DNA from: an uncultured Paludibaculum sp.
Lineage (GTDB): Bacteria; Acidobacteriota; Terriglobia; Bryobacterales; Bryobacteraceae
Length of the DNA: 64,000 bases
Direction: 5' to 3'
NCBI RefSeq assembly: GCF_963665245.1
Contig: NZ_OY762269.1
Location: 2,300,501 to 2,364,500, forward strand
The notes beneath the pieces were generated by a model, which saw nothing but the letters and a program-made list of their open reading frames with translations, ran no database searches and was not told the origin of the DNA. Of this stretch, positions 44,150 through 52,351 are shown in pieces (the first letter of the stretch is position 1; every line of letters begins with the position of its first letter). Position numbers and translations under genes: made by a program.

Positions 44150-45417
44150 GGGAGAGCCCTCGTCACAAAACCACCAACCTCGTTCAACCCACGGACAAAG
44201 ACGTCCGCGAATTCTGCTCGCAACGCGTTTTCCTCCGGCATAGGCCCCGTTCGTCGAATCCACTTGCCTGGAGCCGAGAGCATCTGATTATAGGCGAGTC
44301 GGACGGCAATGATGTCCTCTTGATTGTCGGCGCCTGACAGTTCGTGAAATCGGTAATCGGTCGAATCCACGAGACCGGCAGCATCGAAGGCGGCGCGGCG
44401 TATCAGACACGGCAAACACCTCCCGCACTGTTGCGATTTGCGCTTCCATTTGCCGCATGAAACCGTGATATGAGCGAGTTTCTGCAGGGCGTTGGAGTCC
44501 CTGCAATCTCGCATCATCTCGCCTTTCGTTCTTAATTGATACGGGTTGAGAATCTGAATGTTCAGATCGGCTTTCGACAGAATACTCTGTATACCGCCAA
44601 TAAAGTGAGGGTGCGTGGTCCTTGTACTGAGGCTGCCAAGCCGGCGTGCCGTAAGTGGTACATTCAGCGAAATGAACCCATTCTCCGGCAAGAATACAGG
44701 CACCGGCGCTTCTGCCGGCTTCAGTCGCAGCGTGGAAGCGATGAGCGTTGCGAGCGCCAGAAAGAGGAGGGAGCGCGCACGCATCGACGTCTCATTCTCG
44801 TGAGCCCAGCGCGGGTCGGGGTTCGCCTGGAAATGCCTGTTCCCGAGGAGGCTCAATCTGGTCGCGAGTGCTGCCTGCTTTTCGGCGTCTTTCGGGTACG
44901 CGCAGCTTACGAAGTATGGCTTCAGCCCAGAGGCCGTCAAATCGAGGGCGCCGATGAAACTGTCCAGGCCACCGGAGAAGAGACACACCGCGTCACAACC
45001 AGCATCCTTCCACACCATCCTTTTTTGTCCCGGTATCGCTGGGCCGTTGGGCTCGAAAGTGAGGTGCCAAAGATCGCCCGTAAGGAAGCGAAGCGTCTTC
45101 TCGATTTCGCCAGATACTTTGTGCCACGGAGATGGGTCGAGTAATTCAACCGTGAGATCAATCTCTCGTGTCCACCCATCTGCAGCATCCGCGCGCTTAA
45201 CAAACGAGTCAGCAGCGATGACGCCGAGCGACAACGATAAAAAGTCCCAGGCGGTTCTGCTTGGCTGTCGATGCAATTCGCGGCACTCGTTAATGATGGG
45301 ATGTCCGATACCCGCCAACTCCGGTGTGCCCGTGGTGTAGAGAAGGACCGGGAGGAATCCAGCTTTTCGTGCGCTGACAGCGCGCTTTGGTGAAGATGTG
45401 CAATACAATCGGTTCAT
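44146..45417 (-). CDS. qatC: QatC, QueC-like enzyme of the Qat anti-phage system
   Basis: 423 residues. An N-terminal ~140-residue extension of unknown role is followed by a QueC-like PP-loop ATPase: nucleotide-binding SGGLDS at residues 148-153 (CLFSGGLDSFIGAL) and a C-terminal zinc site of the QueC type (CGKWKRKSQQCGRCLPC). QueC makes 7-cyano-7-deazaguanine; in Qat the chemistry is a variant and the product differs or is unknown. The ATG overlaps the qatB stop (ATGA) and its own stop overlaps the qatD start, so the genes are tightly coupled. Confidence 0.92.
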   Translation of the reverse strand: MNRLYCTSSPKRAVSARKAGFLPVLLYTTGTPELAGIGHPIINECRELHRQPSRTAWDFLSLSLGVIAADSFVKRADAADGWTREIDLTVELLDPSPWHKVSGEIEKTLRFLTGDLWHLTFEPNGPAIPGQKRMVWKDAGCDAVCLFSGGLDSFIGALDLTASGLKPYFVSCAYPKDAEKQAALATRLSLLGNRHFQANPDPRWAHENETSMRARSLLFLALATLIASTLRLKPAEAPVPVFLPENGFISLNVPLTARRLGSLSTRTTHPHFIGGIQSILSKADLNIQILNPYQLRTKGEMMRDCRDSNALQKLAHITVSCGKWKRKSQQCGRCLPCLIRRAAFDAAGLVDSTDYRFHELSGADNQEDIIAVRLAYNQMLSAPGKWIRRTGPMPEENALRAEFADVFVRGLNEVGGFVTRALP

Positions 45418-46181
45418 TCGACGTAGTCCTCGAACGTCCGTAGCACGGTTGAAAACAATTTACGGACAATACCCTCAAATGCACCCTGTTTGAGATTCTG
45501 CAGACTCGACGAAAGCTCCGGTCGTCCCTCCTTATCTACAACGACACGGATCAACTCACGCAGTTCGTTCTCGCGATTGATAAGGACAACCGGATCTGTC
45601 GCTTTGTCAAACGCATCGCCGGACTCGGCGACTACCTTGAGGTACACCTCTTCTTCAGCGTATTTGACGAGGAGTTCGTCCAGCATTTCCAATGAAATGT
45701 TATCTGGATCGAATTCCGGCTGATCGCCAAGCACCGCGCCCAGGGCCTCGTCCAGCGCCGCACGAATGGCCTCATCGTCAGTCGTGCCAGGCGGGCAAAG
45801 AGCGTTGACGATTCGATCGATGGCGATGTCGGTTGGCTGTCCGGCGAGTTCAGCAACGTTAAAACCAACAATAGCCTCGCCTGTTCCGCCCTGGGCGATG
45901 TCAGCAACGAGCCCTGCCAGCGCTCCACCTGCCGTGATCGCTGGAGCAAATCGCCGCGTACCAGTGCTGGCGCCACCAAGGCCGGAAGTAACGAAGCGGC
46001 CCAGGGCGTTGCGGCCGACGGCGGGATCGCCGCCCGACACGAACTTTCCAAGCGTTGTCCGGAAGCCGCGGAACCGCTGCGGCTCGGGAACCTCACCCGG
46101 CCCCTGATTATCAATGTCTGCCCATGGCGGGACAAGCGGTGAACCGCTGGGAGAGCCGCCATTCGATGCCGATGTTCCCAC
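45414..46181 (-). CDS. qatB: QatB, Gly-rich partner protein of the Qat anti-phage system
   Basis: 255 residues. Recognisable from its start, MGTSASNGGSPSGSPLVPPWAD, the conserved QatB N-terminus with a glycine right after Met; then a Gly/Phe-rich stretch (RNALGRFVTSGLGGASTGTRRF), a hydrophobic glycine-rich helix (AITAGGALAGLVADI) and an acidic helical C-terminal half. It has no enzymatic motif. In the described operon QatB lies between the ATPase and the QueC-like enzyme, as here, 3 bp after qatA. Its free N-terminal glycine is a possible site of modification by QatC (inference). Confidence 0.9.
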   Translation of the reverse strand: MGTSASNGGSPSGSPLVPPWADIDNQGPGEVPEPQRFRGFRTTLGKFVSGGDPAVGRNALGRFVTSGLGGASTGTRRFAPAITAGGALAGLVADIAQGGTGEAIVGFNVAELAGQPTDIAIDRIVNALCPPGTTDDEAIRAALDEALGAVLGDQPEFDPDNISLEMLDELLVKYAEEEVYLKVVAESGDAFDKATDPVVLINRENELRELIRVVVDKEGRPELSSSLQNLKQGAFEGIVRKLFSTVLRTFEDYVE

Positions 46182-46184
46182 CGC

Positions 46185-48050
46185 CTAAGCCCCTCCTCTC
46201 CGGGGTTCAGGCGGCTTATTGCCCTGCACCGGTATGCGCCTTTGCGCGACTGGAAGCTTACTCACCCAGGTTTCGTCCTTCAGCAAGGCAGGCATCCAGG
46301 CGCCGCCTGTGCCTTCTGGCAGTGACGCTATGTACTGGCCGAGCCTGGGCGCCGCAACCGTCAAGGACCGCTTCGCCAGTAACAATGCACCGTAAAATCC
46401 AGGAGGGGTCTTCTTCCAATCTGGAGCCTTGCGGAGTTCCGTGATGACTTGGTCCATAACGGGGATGTATTCGTCGGGTTGAAGAGCATCGATCGCTTTT
46501 TCACCAGCACCTGAGTGAATTCGCGCCACCTTGAGAAGAACCTCCAGGGCGTTGGCTGCCTTTGCCGACAGACCTGCGGTCCTATAAGCGAGCGCCACGC
46601 TGTCCCGGCTAAGGTACACCGCGGGCCGGAGGTCGAGGTCCGCTAGATCGGGTGGAAGCGCAGCCCAACGAAACAAGAAATCAACATGCTTCGCGATTGG
46701 CGGCGGGCATGTTTCCCTGAATTGGTCGGGGGCATCTCTGAGCTGTTCCAGCTCCTTCAGGATCTTCGGCTTGCCGTCGGCCGCTTCGTTGATTTCCCTG
46801 TAGAACCACTGCGCCGTATCCGTATCGGTACACCGCTCCAGTACCGCGATCTTCGCGAGCAACACCTCGTCGATGGTCATGCCGCGCTGTGCGGCGATGC
46901 GGGCCCGCAATGAAATCGTGTTGAGCAGCCGCTTGACGATTCGAGGATTGGCCGCGACTTCCTTGGAGGAGGCGAGCAGTGGCGCCAATCTTTCGGCCAG
47001 TTCAAGCTTTTGACCGAAATCCTTGACCCCGAGAACGGTGAGAATTTCCTCCCGTGAGGGGTAATCCTTGCGCCACGCGTTTTCCAGGGCTGTCGCCAGC
47101 AAAGTACGCAACCCCGTCTGAGCTGTGGCATCAGCGCCACTTCTCAATGCAAAAAGCATGGTCATATAGGCCCGCATCTCCGCCACGCCCAGTAGAGGCA
47201 CGCGCACAGGTACCTGCACAAGCTTATCGAGGTAATTCGTGACAAGGAGCGGCGATTCGAGGTCTTTGAAATGCTTCTTGATCGAATGTCGGATCATGTC
47301 CTCATCGGCGGCAATAATGAAGGCGGTCTTCGGCATGAACAGGAACAATCGCATTGCTTCCAAAGTCTGAATTGCGTGGTCTGGCAAGCATCGGTCAAGA
47401 TTATCGATGAATACGACGACGGTCCGTTTAATATCCTTATTCAGCAATTCCGAGAACTCCCGGCGAAAAGCCATGATCTCTTCCGGGGGCGATTTATCCT
47501 CGGCTGGCTTCAAGAAACATTTCGTTCCCTCTTTCACTTTCTTGAGGGCTTCTTTTCCGACTTTGATGTCCTCCGCTCCGGCTGTTCCCTCCATGACGTG
47601 ATCGTAGGCATCCATAATTCCGGTGACGATGCCAGGAGGAATTCCAAACGCGAGGGCCCCTCCAAATTCTGCAGCTTTTCCCAAAACACGGACGGCATTC
47701 ACTCTCTTTCCCAAACTGACGATTTTTTCCAGCACCGTCTGGTCTTCCTTGGCGACTTTCGTAAGCGAGGTCGCAATCGTCTCCAATAGCGCCGCTCGCG
47801 CATCATCGAAGTCCTGGAACAGCCATGCATCGAACTTGACGAACAGATATTGATCCTGGCCCTTTTCTTCCTTGCCATCAAGTAGCCGTTGTTGAATGAG
47901 CTTCAGCAGAGATGACTTTCCAGTGCCCCAACCCCCAAACACCCCAATAGAAATGGGGAGTAGTTGTTCCTCTTTAAGTAGCTCGGCAACCAAAACAGCA
48001 AGCTCGTTGAAATTGAGATAGTCGACTTCAGATTCAATATCTGCCCACAT
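46185..48050 (-). CDS. qatA: QatA, KAP-family P-loop ATPase of the Qat anti-phage system
   Basis: 621 residues. KAP-type P-loop NTPase: Walker A FGGWGTGKSS (39-48), KFDAWLFQD typical of the family, and Walker B VVVFIDNLDRC (211-221). Between them is a hydrophobic insert at ~120-150 (GGALAFGIPPGIVTGIMDAY), the usual place of a membrane-associated loop in KAP proteins. A long helical C-terminal part follows. It is the first gene of the four-gene Qat operon and is probably the ATPase that triggers or assembles the complex upon phage infection. Confidence 0.93.
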   Translation of the reverse strand: MWADIESEVDYLNFNELAVLVAELLKEEQLLPISIGVFGGWGTGKSSLLKLIQQRLLDGKEEKGQDQYLFVKFDAWLFQDFDDARAALLETIATSLTKVAKEDQTVLEKIVSLGKRVNAVRVLGKAAEFGGALAFGIPPGIVTGIMDAYDHVMEGTAGAEDIKVGKEALKKVKEGTKCFLKPAEDKSPPEEIMAFRREFSELLNKDIKRTVVVFIDNLDRCLPDHAIQTLEAMRLFLFMPKTAFIIAADEDMIRHSIKKHFKDLESPLLVTNYLDKLVQVPVRVPLLGVAEMRAYMTMLFALRSGADATAQTGLRTLLATALENAWRKDYPSREEILTVLGVKDFGQKLELAERLAPLLASSKEVAANPRIVKRLLNTISLRARIAAQRGMTIDEVLLAKIAVLERCTDTDTAQWFYREINEAADGKPKILKELEQLRDAPDQFRETCPPPIAKHVDFLFRWAALPPDLADLDLRPAVYLSRDSVALAYRTAGLSAKAANALEVLLKVARIHSGAGEKAIDALQPDEYIPVMDQVITELRKAPDWKKTPPGFYGALLLAKRSLTVAAPRLGQYIASLPEGTGGAWMPALLKDETWVSKLPVAQRRIPVQGNKPPEPRRGGA

Positions 48051-48504
48051 CGAACTTTACTCCTGTCGCTACGTTAATCACTGCCGTATCCGTCCTAGCC
48101 CATATGACACCTGATGAAGCGCACGGTGAGAACGGCGAGACGGTCCACGTTCTTCCCAACCACCGGGATGGCTCTCCATGAACGCCCTTACCTGCGCCCT
48201 GTCCTAAGCACCTCTGGGACGAAACGATCGAACGACTCGCGAGTGTGACCGCGGAGGCAGCAGGCCGGCGGAATTCCTCAAAGAGAACGTCTGCGTGGGT
48301 GGATCCCGTGTTCTGGATGGCTTGAACGATCGTGTCATTACAGACACCCTGCTTCATATTGCGGGTACCACCTGCGGCGACGCCGTCGTCAGGAGTGGCC
48401 ATCAGTCTGATCTTGTGACAAAGCGCAAGCCCGTTCGGCCCATCAAGCCTTATCTCGATCAGTAGATCTATTCCGGCTTCCAGCGTGGCTTGTTTCGTTG
48501 CCAT
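48034..48504 (-). CDS. uncertain small ORF upstream of qatA
   Basis: 156 residues if real. The first ~85 residues look protein-like (MATKQATLEAGIDLLIEIRL, SDTIVQAIQNTGSTHADVLFEEF-type segment), but the remainder has a poor composition. An alternative frame is also open in the second half, so it may be a frameshifted remnant. It overlaps the qatA start by 17 bp and follows the G6 ORF by 21 bp. No family recognised. Confidence 0.3.
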   Translation of the reverse strand: MATKQATLEAGIDLLIEIRLDGPNGLALCHKIRLMATPDDGVAAGGTRNMKQGVCNDTIVQAIQNTGSTHADVLFEEFRRPAASAVTLASRSIVSSQRCLGQGAGKGVHGEPSRWLGRTWTVSPFSPCASSGVIWARTDTAVINVATGVKFDVGRY

Positions 48505-48525
48505 AGCCGCTCAGTGTATCAGGAC

Positions 48526-48805
48526 TTACCGCGCTGAAAAATGGCTGACTGGCTCCGGTTGATGGCCAGAGCGGAGGCTAGGAATGAGAAATGCATTTGT
48601 ATCCACCCATGCAATCGTTCCGGCAGGATCGTCGGCAACCCTTCCAGGGGACCCTTTGCCCGAGTGGAGCGTCCACAGCCAGTATTCCACTCCCCCCATT
48701 TGGCGACAATCTCTTAGCAACGCGAGCTGAGGATTCGCTACACCACTCGACCTGATTGGGAGTCGTCGGCCCTTGCGCAGGCCCTGTGTAGGTCAGTGCC
48801 CCCAT
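48526..48805 (-). pseudogene. small ORF after the FRG gene, split by a G6 run
   Basis: An ATG overlaps the FRG-gene stop (TGATG) with a GGAGGGG site just before it. The frame runs 37 codons to a run of six G (C6 on the plus strand, 48692-48697). Past that point the given frame soon becomes unlike protein and stops at 48578. With one G fewer the frame continues as VEYWLWTLHSGKG to SHFSAR, giving one 92-residue protein that ends at 48526. So this is either a frameshifted gene, a sequencing slip, or a gene switched by slippage. No family recognised. Confidence 0.5.
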
Positions 48806-49497
48806 CAGTGCCCCTCCGTTTGGAGCCACTTAACGTATGCCGCCACGCCATCGAGGTCTGGGTAGAGACTAGCACGATGGATGCCTAGCCGATTGAGCGC
48901 GAGCTTCACCTGTCGTCGCACACACACCTTGATCGTTGCTGTGCTGATGTCTTCGGATTCATATGGTTCATTAGGCTGTGGGTGGATGGTGAACTGGCCG
49001 GCCTGCGCAGATATTCGAGGACTCCAATGCCGCGGTACAAATCGTGTCAAGGTCTTTATTCTGAAAGGATCCAGACGCCGATTGAGGTTGACTTTGTGTT
49101 TCGGCTGAAACACGTAGATGACAGACCCGCAGGGGGCTTCGTTTTCTTCGAAGTCGTGTTCGACCGCAAAGTACGCGGCAACAAGCGGATTCTTGCTCCA
49201 ATCCAGGAGTCTGGTGGGCATTCCGCTGTGTTGGGCGATTGACAGAACTTCAAGGTCCTCATCCGCATGCTCCTTGAGGAAGGGGTAACCTTTTTGCCGA
49301 AACAGCGTCAGCATCAGCTTTTCATCGGATACCGAAAGGTTCCTACCCTCTTTTCTGAAACGGCCAACGGATGGGAGCAGAGTAAAAGAGCTCTTTTTGA
49401 CTCCGCGGAAAATCAGATTCTTTTCCGACGCGCTGCACCACTCGATGAACTTGAAGAACTGCTCAAGGTTCTCAATTTCCGCTATGTTGTTCAGCAT
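48805..49497 (-). CDS. FRG-domain protein
   Basis: 230 residues. The FRG domain is marked by NLIFRGVKKSSFTLLPSVGR and the core box AQHSGMPTRLLDWSKNPLVAAYFAVE. The FRG name comes from the Phe-Arg-Gly motif; members are often found in phage-defence and toxin contexts, and biochemical function is mostly unknown. It lies upstream of qatA on the same strand with a coupled small ORF between, and so may be a Qat-associated or separate defence gene. Confidence 0.85.
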   Translation of the reverse strand: MLNNIAEIENLEQFFKFIEWCSASEKNLIFRGVKKSSFTLLPSVGRFRKEGRNLSVSDEKLMLTLFRQKGYPFLKEHADEDLEVLSIAQHSGMPTRLLDWSKNPLVAAYFAVEHDFEENEAPCGSVIYVFQPKHKVNLNRRLDPFRIKTLTRFVPRHWSPRISAQAGQFTIHPQPNEPYESEDISTATIKVCVRRQVKLALNRLGIHRASLYPDLDGVAAYVKWLQTEGH

Positions 49498-49884
49498 AGC
49501 GGGATTGTAGCTCGTTTGATGGGCTCCAGGCCCCGAAGCTCCCGCCGGAACTTACGATACCCCTCGAAATTATGGATAGCGCCTATGCTGACGTGCTGGC
49601 CAGCTTCGGTTGGATGGTCGGCAACCCTTCCCTAATCCGGCAACGGAAGGGTAGTGCGGGATTCGCTGGCACCTCGCAAGCGCCGGGTGGCCTTCTGCGA
49701 TCGGCGTGCCTTCGCGCGCGAGCGCCCTTGGCGGCGGGTCGGCTCAACGCGGGGTTGGAGGACGTGAAACAATCGGTGAGTAGAGGCACGCCTCCCAGGG
49801 AACTCGGACATCTTCGGTGCTTTCCGCGCCCCTTCCTCGTGGCCCCTGGCTCATCCGCGAGATTCGCGCGGGACGGACTAAGAA
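49498..49884. other. 387-bp gap with no supported gene
   Basis: Only short overlapping frames are present; I see no RNA gene, repeat or hairpin of note. Confidence 0.4.
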
Positions 49885-50508
49885 GTGCGAACAGCGTTTA
49901 CTCGACAACCCCAACCGGACAAACCCGAATCGCCGGGCAAGAACTACATCACGCCAGGCGGCCTGAAACGTCTCAATGAGGAGTACCACTTTCTCGTCAC
50001 CAGGGAACGCCCGGCCGTCACGGAGATGGTGTCGTGGGCGGCCGCCAACGGCGATCGCAGCGAAAACGCCGACTACAAATACGGGAAGCGGCGCCTGCGT
50101 CAGATCGATGGCCGGATTCGCTTTCTCCGCAAGCGCATTGAAGCCGCAGAAGTGGTCGACCCGGGCGCTCCGAGATCGGAGCAGGCCTCGGCGAGGGTAT
50201 TCTTTGGAGCCACTGTGCGCTATGCCGATGCCAAGGGTGCCGAACGTGTGGTAAGTGTCGTGGGTTCCGACGAGGTCGATCTCAACCGCAACCACATCAG
50301 TTGGCTCTCGCCTCTGGGACGCGCATTGCTGAAGTCGGCGGAGGGCGACAGCGTAGTACTCAGCGCGCCGGGCGGCACAACCGACCTGATCGTGCTTGAG
50401 GTGCGTTATGAGTGCATCGTGGTCGAACCATTCAGTGAACCGCCTTTTGCCGAATCCTCGTCAAAGGGATTTTCTCGCAATTCCGATCCACCTGGCCGAA
50501 GCTCGTAA
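49885..50508 (+). CDS. greB: GreA/GreB-type transcript cleavage factor
   Basis: 207 residues from a GTG start. The N-terminal coiled coil (NYITPGGLKRLNEEYHFLV) and the acidic tip GDRSENADYKYGKRRLRQIDGRIRFL with the catalytic Asp/Glu pair of Gre factors are intact. The FKBP-like C-terminal domain follows (VVGSDEVDLNRNHISWLSPLGRALL). It rescues backtracked RNA polymerase. Compared with typical GreB (~160-170 aa) it has a 20-residue N-terminal and a ~25-residue Ser/Pro-rich C-terminal extension. It lies inside the accessory region, so it is probably an extra copy. Confidence 0.85.
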   Translation: MRTAFTRQPQPDKPESPGKNYITPGGLKRLNEEYHFLVTRERPAVTEMVSWAAANGDRSENADYKYGKRRLRQIDGRIRFLRKRIEAAEVVDPGAPRSEQASARVFFGATVRYADAKGAERVVSVVGSDEVDLNRNHISWLSPLGRALLKSAEGDSVVLSAPGGTTDLIVLEVRYECIVVEPFSEPPFAESSSKGFSRNSDPPGRSS

Positions 50509-50523
50509 CTCGACACATGTACC

Positions 50524-51579
50524 TTACGGGTCGGGCTGGAGGACGAGTGGCGAGTTGACTTCTCCGGGTAGATCATCGGCAATCCGGACCCGGCGCTGCC
50601 TTTGAGGTCCCGGCTCGATACCGATCCGATCGTTTACAGCACAGCGAATCCACCGTTTGCAGCCCAGGTGGCGCTCGGTCGTTTGGATCGAGACATGGCC
50701 CAGAAGGAACTGGATCTGTTCCAATTCGCCACCTGCCGCGTAGCGAAGCCGCGCGCCTATTCGACGTAGATCGTGAGGCGCAAGCTTTTCAATGTCAGCT
50801 TTCCGCGCATACTCACTGACAACGTGCCATACTGCCTTTTCGGTCAGCCCGGTACCCCAAGCTTTGCCGTTCCTGTTCACGCGACGAAACAGTTTGCCAC
50901 CGGTGAGCCCCGCTGCCTGAGTCCAGTCATCGAGTACACTCTTCCCCCAGCCCGGCACCGGAACCGTCCTGGTGTGGCCGGCCTTGCCCCTAAGATCGAC
51001 GATGGCCCAATGCTCCTCGCGCTGCTGAAGGTGCCCAAACTCCAGGTCAATGGCTTCCTGTCTGCGGAGCCCGCAAGCGAGGAGCAGCGCCAGCAGTGCG
51101 CGGTCACGCTTGCCCTTCCGATTGTCGACGGAGGCGCAACGCCAGAGTCGCTGGGATTGTTCGGACGTAAGCCAGTTGCCGAGTCTGCCCCCGAGCTTCT
51201 TTACGCCCTTGACGCGTCGTATGCCGGCGGCGAGATCCTAACTGAGTAGCCCGCAATCGGCTGCCTCGTAGGCCAGGCGGCGCACCGCGCCGAGCCGGAG
51301 GTTGATCGTCCAGGGCGCCAAATGCCGAGACTCCCAGTGCATCCGGTAGCGAAGCACGACCGCCTTGCTAAACGAGAACCGCGGCTCCGAGCAGTACCAT
51401 TCGATGAATTCGTCAATCGCATGCCGGTCGCCGCGTTGAGCATCTTTGGATGTGAGGCTGTTCAGAACCGCCGATTTGGCTTGATCCAGGTCTGGCAGCC
51501 GCAGGACCATCTTCGGCACGGGACGCCCCCGCTTGGGTGAATACTTCTTTGGCATGGGTCGCGGCCTCCTGGACCGCAA
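50524..51579 (-). pseudogene. decayed tyrosine integrase (in-frame amber, Tyr to His)
   Basis: One continuous frame encodes a full-length integrase, interrupted by an in-frame TAG at 51238-51240 right after DCGLLS. The frame then continues with DLAAGIRRVKGVKKLGGRLGN-type sequence. The N-terminal SAM-like part, the Arg in CGLRRQEAIDLEFGHL, the HDLRRIGARL box and the GHVSIQTTERHLG box are all recognisable. In the last box the nucleophile position is His (CAC) instead of Tyr. A stop codon plus a lost nucleophile shows it is dead. It marks the right edge of the accessory region. Confidence 0.85.
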
Positions 51580-51771
51580 CCAATCGTTTTATGCCAACGG
51601 ACGAATGGCGCGTGGTTCAGCCGGTGTTCATTGCTAAAGAGTCTTCAAGCCTGTAGTTGCCCGCCGGTCAGCGAGGTTGTAGGCTGGAACCTCCTACGAG
51701 TTCCGGCCACGAGCTTGCCGGCATTGAACGCTACTGGCCGCTCTTCGAGATAATTGGCTCCGGGAGAGATG

Positions 51772-51990
51772 ATGGAATCTCACAATCAGTGTCCAAAATG
51801 CAACGGCGAAATGAAACAGGGATTTATTCTCGACCACAAAGATCACGCATCCAGCGTTGTGGCGCAATGGCAGCCGGGCGAACCGCAGAAGTCTTTTTGG
51901 CGCGGAGTACAGTCTAAGGACGGTCCGCACTATGAGATCACGACTTATCGTTGCACGAGATGCGGCTATCTAGAGTCGTACGCGAAATAG
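51772..51990 (+). CDS. small zinc-ribbon protein (DUF6487-like)
   Basis: 72 residues. A GGGAGAG site is immediately upstream; ATG 51769 or 51772 is the likely start. Two CxxC knuckles: CPKCNGEMKQGFILD and YRCTRCGYLESYAK form a complete zinc ribbon, with a WxxG region between. This pattern matches a common small protein family of unknown function. Confidence 0.75.
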   Translation: MESHNQCPKCNGEMKQGFILDHKDHASSVVAQWQPGEPQKSFWRGVQSKDGPHYEITTYRCTRCGYLESYAK

Positions 51991-52351
51991 GAAAAGTGCC
52001 GGGATTACCGCGCCGGCCGTTTCCCCCGCGATATCCCGCATGAGATCGCCGATCCTGAAACCCTGGTTGTATCTAGCTTCTCCACTGCATGGTCGTGGAT
52101 AGGAAGCTGGGCTGGTTCTCGGCTACAGTTACGATTAACCATCAACGGCGACCCGGGAAGGGTCGGCGCTCTGAACGAAAATATGGTCGGTTACTCGGAG
52201 AAAGGCGGGCTGGGATTGCTCCTGAAAGTCGGCTTGTGTCCGCCCAACTTCCCGGTTGTGTGGTCCAGAGAGAGCGGTCGGCGCAGGCAACAAGCATCGG
52301 GAAACGCGGGGCGACAGGGGCGGTCCTATTGCACGGTTCCGGCTGCGTCTT
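51991..52351. other. 361-bp gap with no supported gene
   Basis: Only short open frames without protein-like composition. No hairpin or RNA gene recognised. Confidence 0.4.

Noticed and set aside
50773..51249. 158-codon plus-strand frame
   Set aside because: Antisense shadow of the decayed integrase, whose minus-strand reading shows all recombinase boxes.
51600..51760. possible tRNA or attachment site next to the integrase
   Set aside because: No cloverleaf or TTCRA loop could be placed, and no repeat of this stretch was found at the other side of the island.
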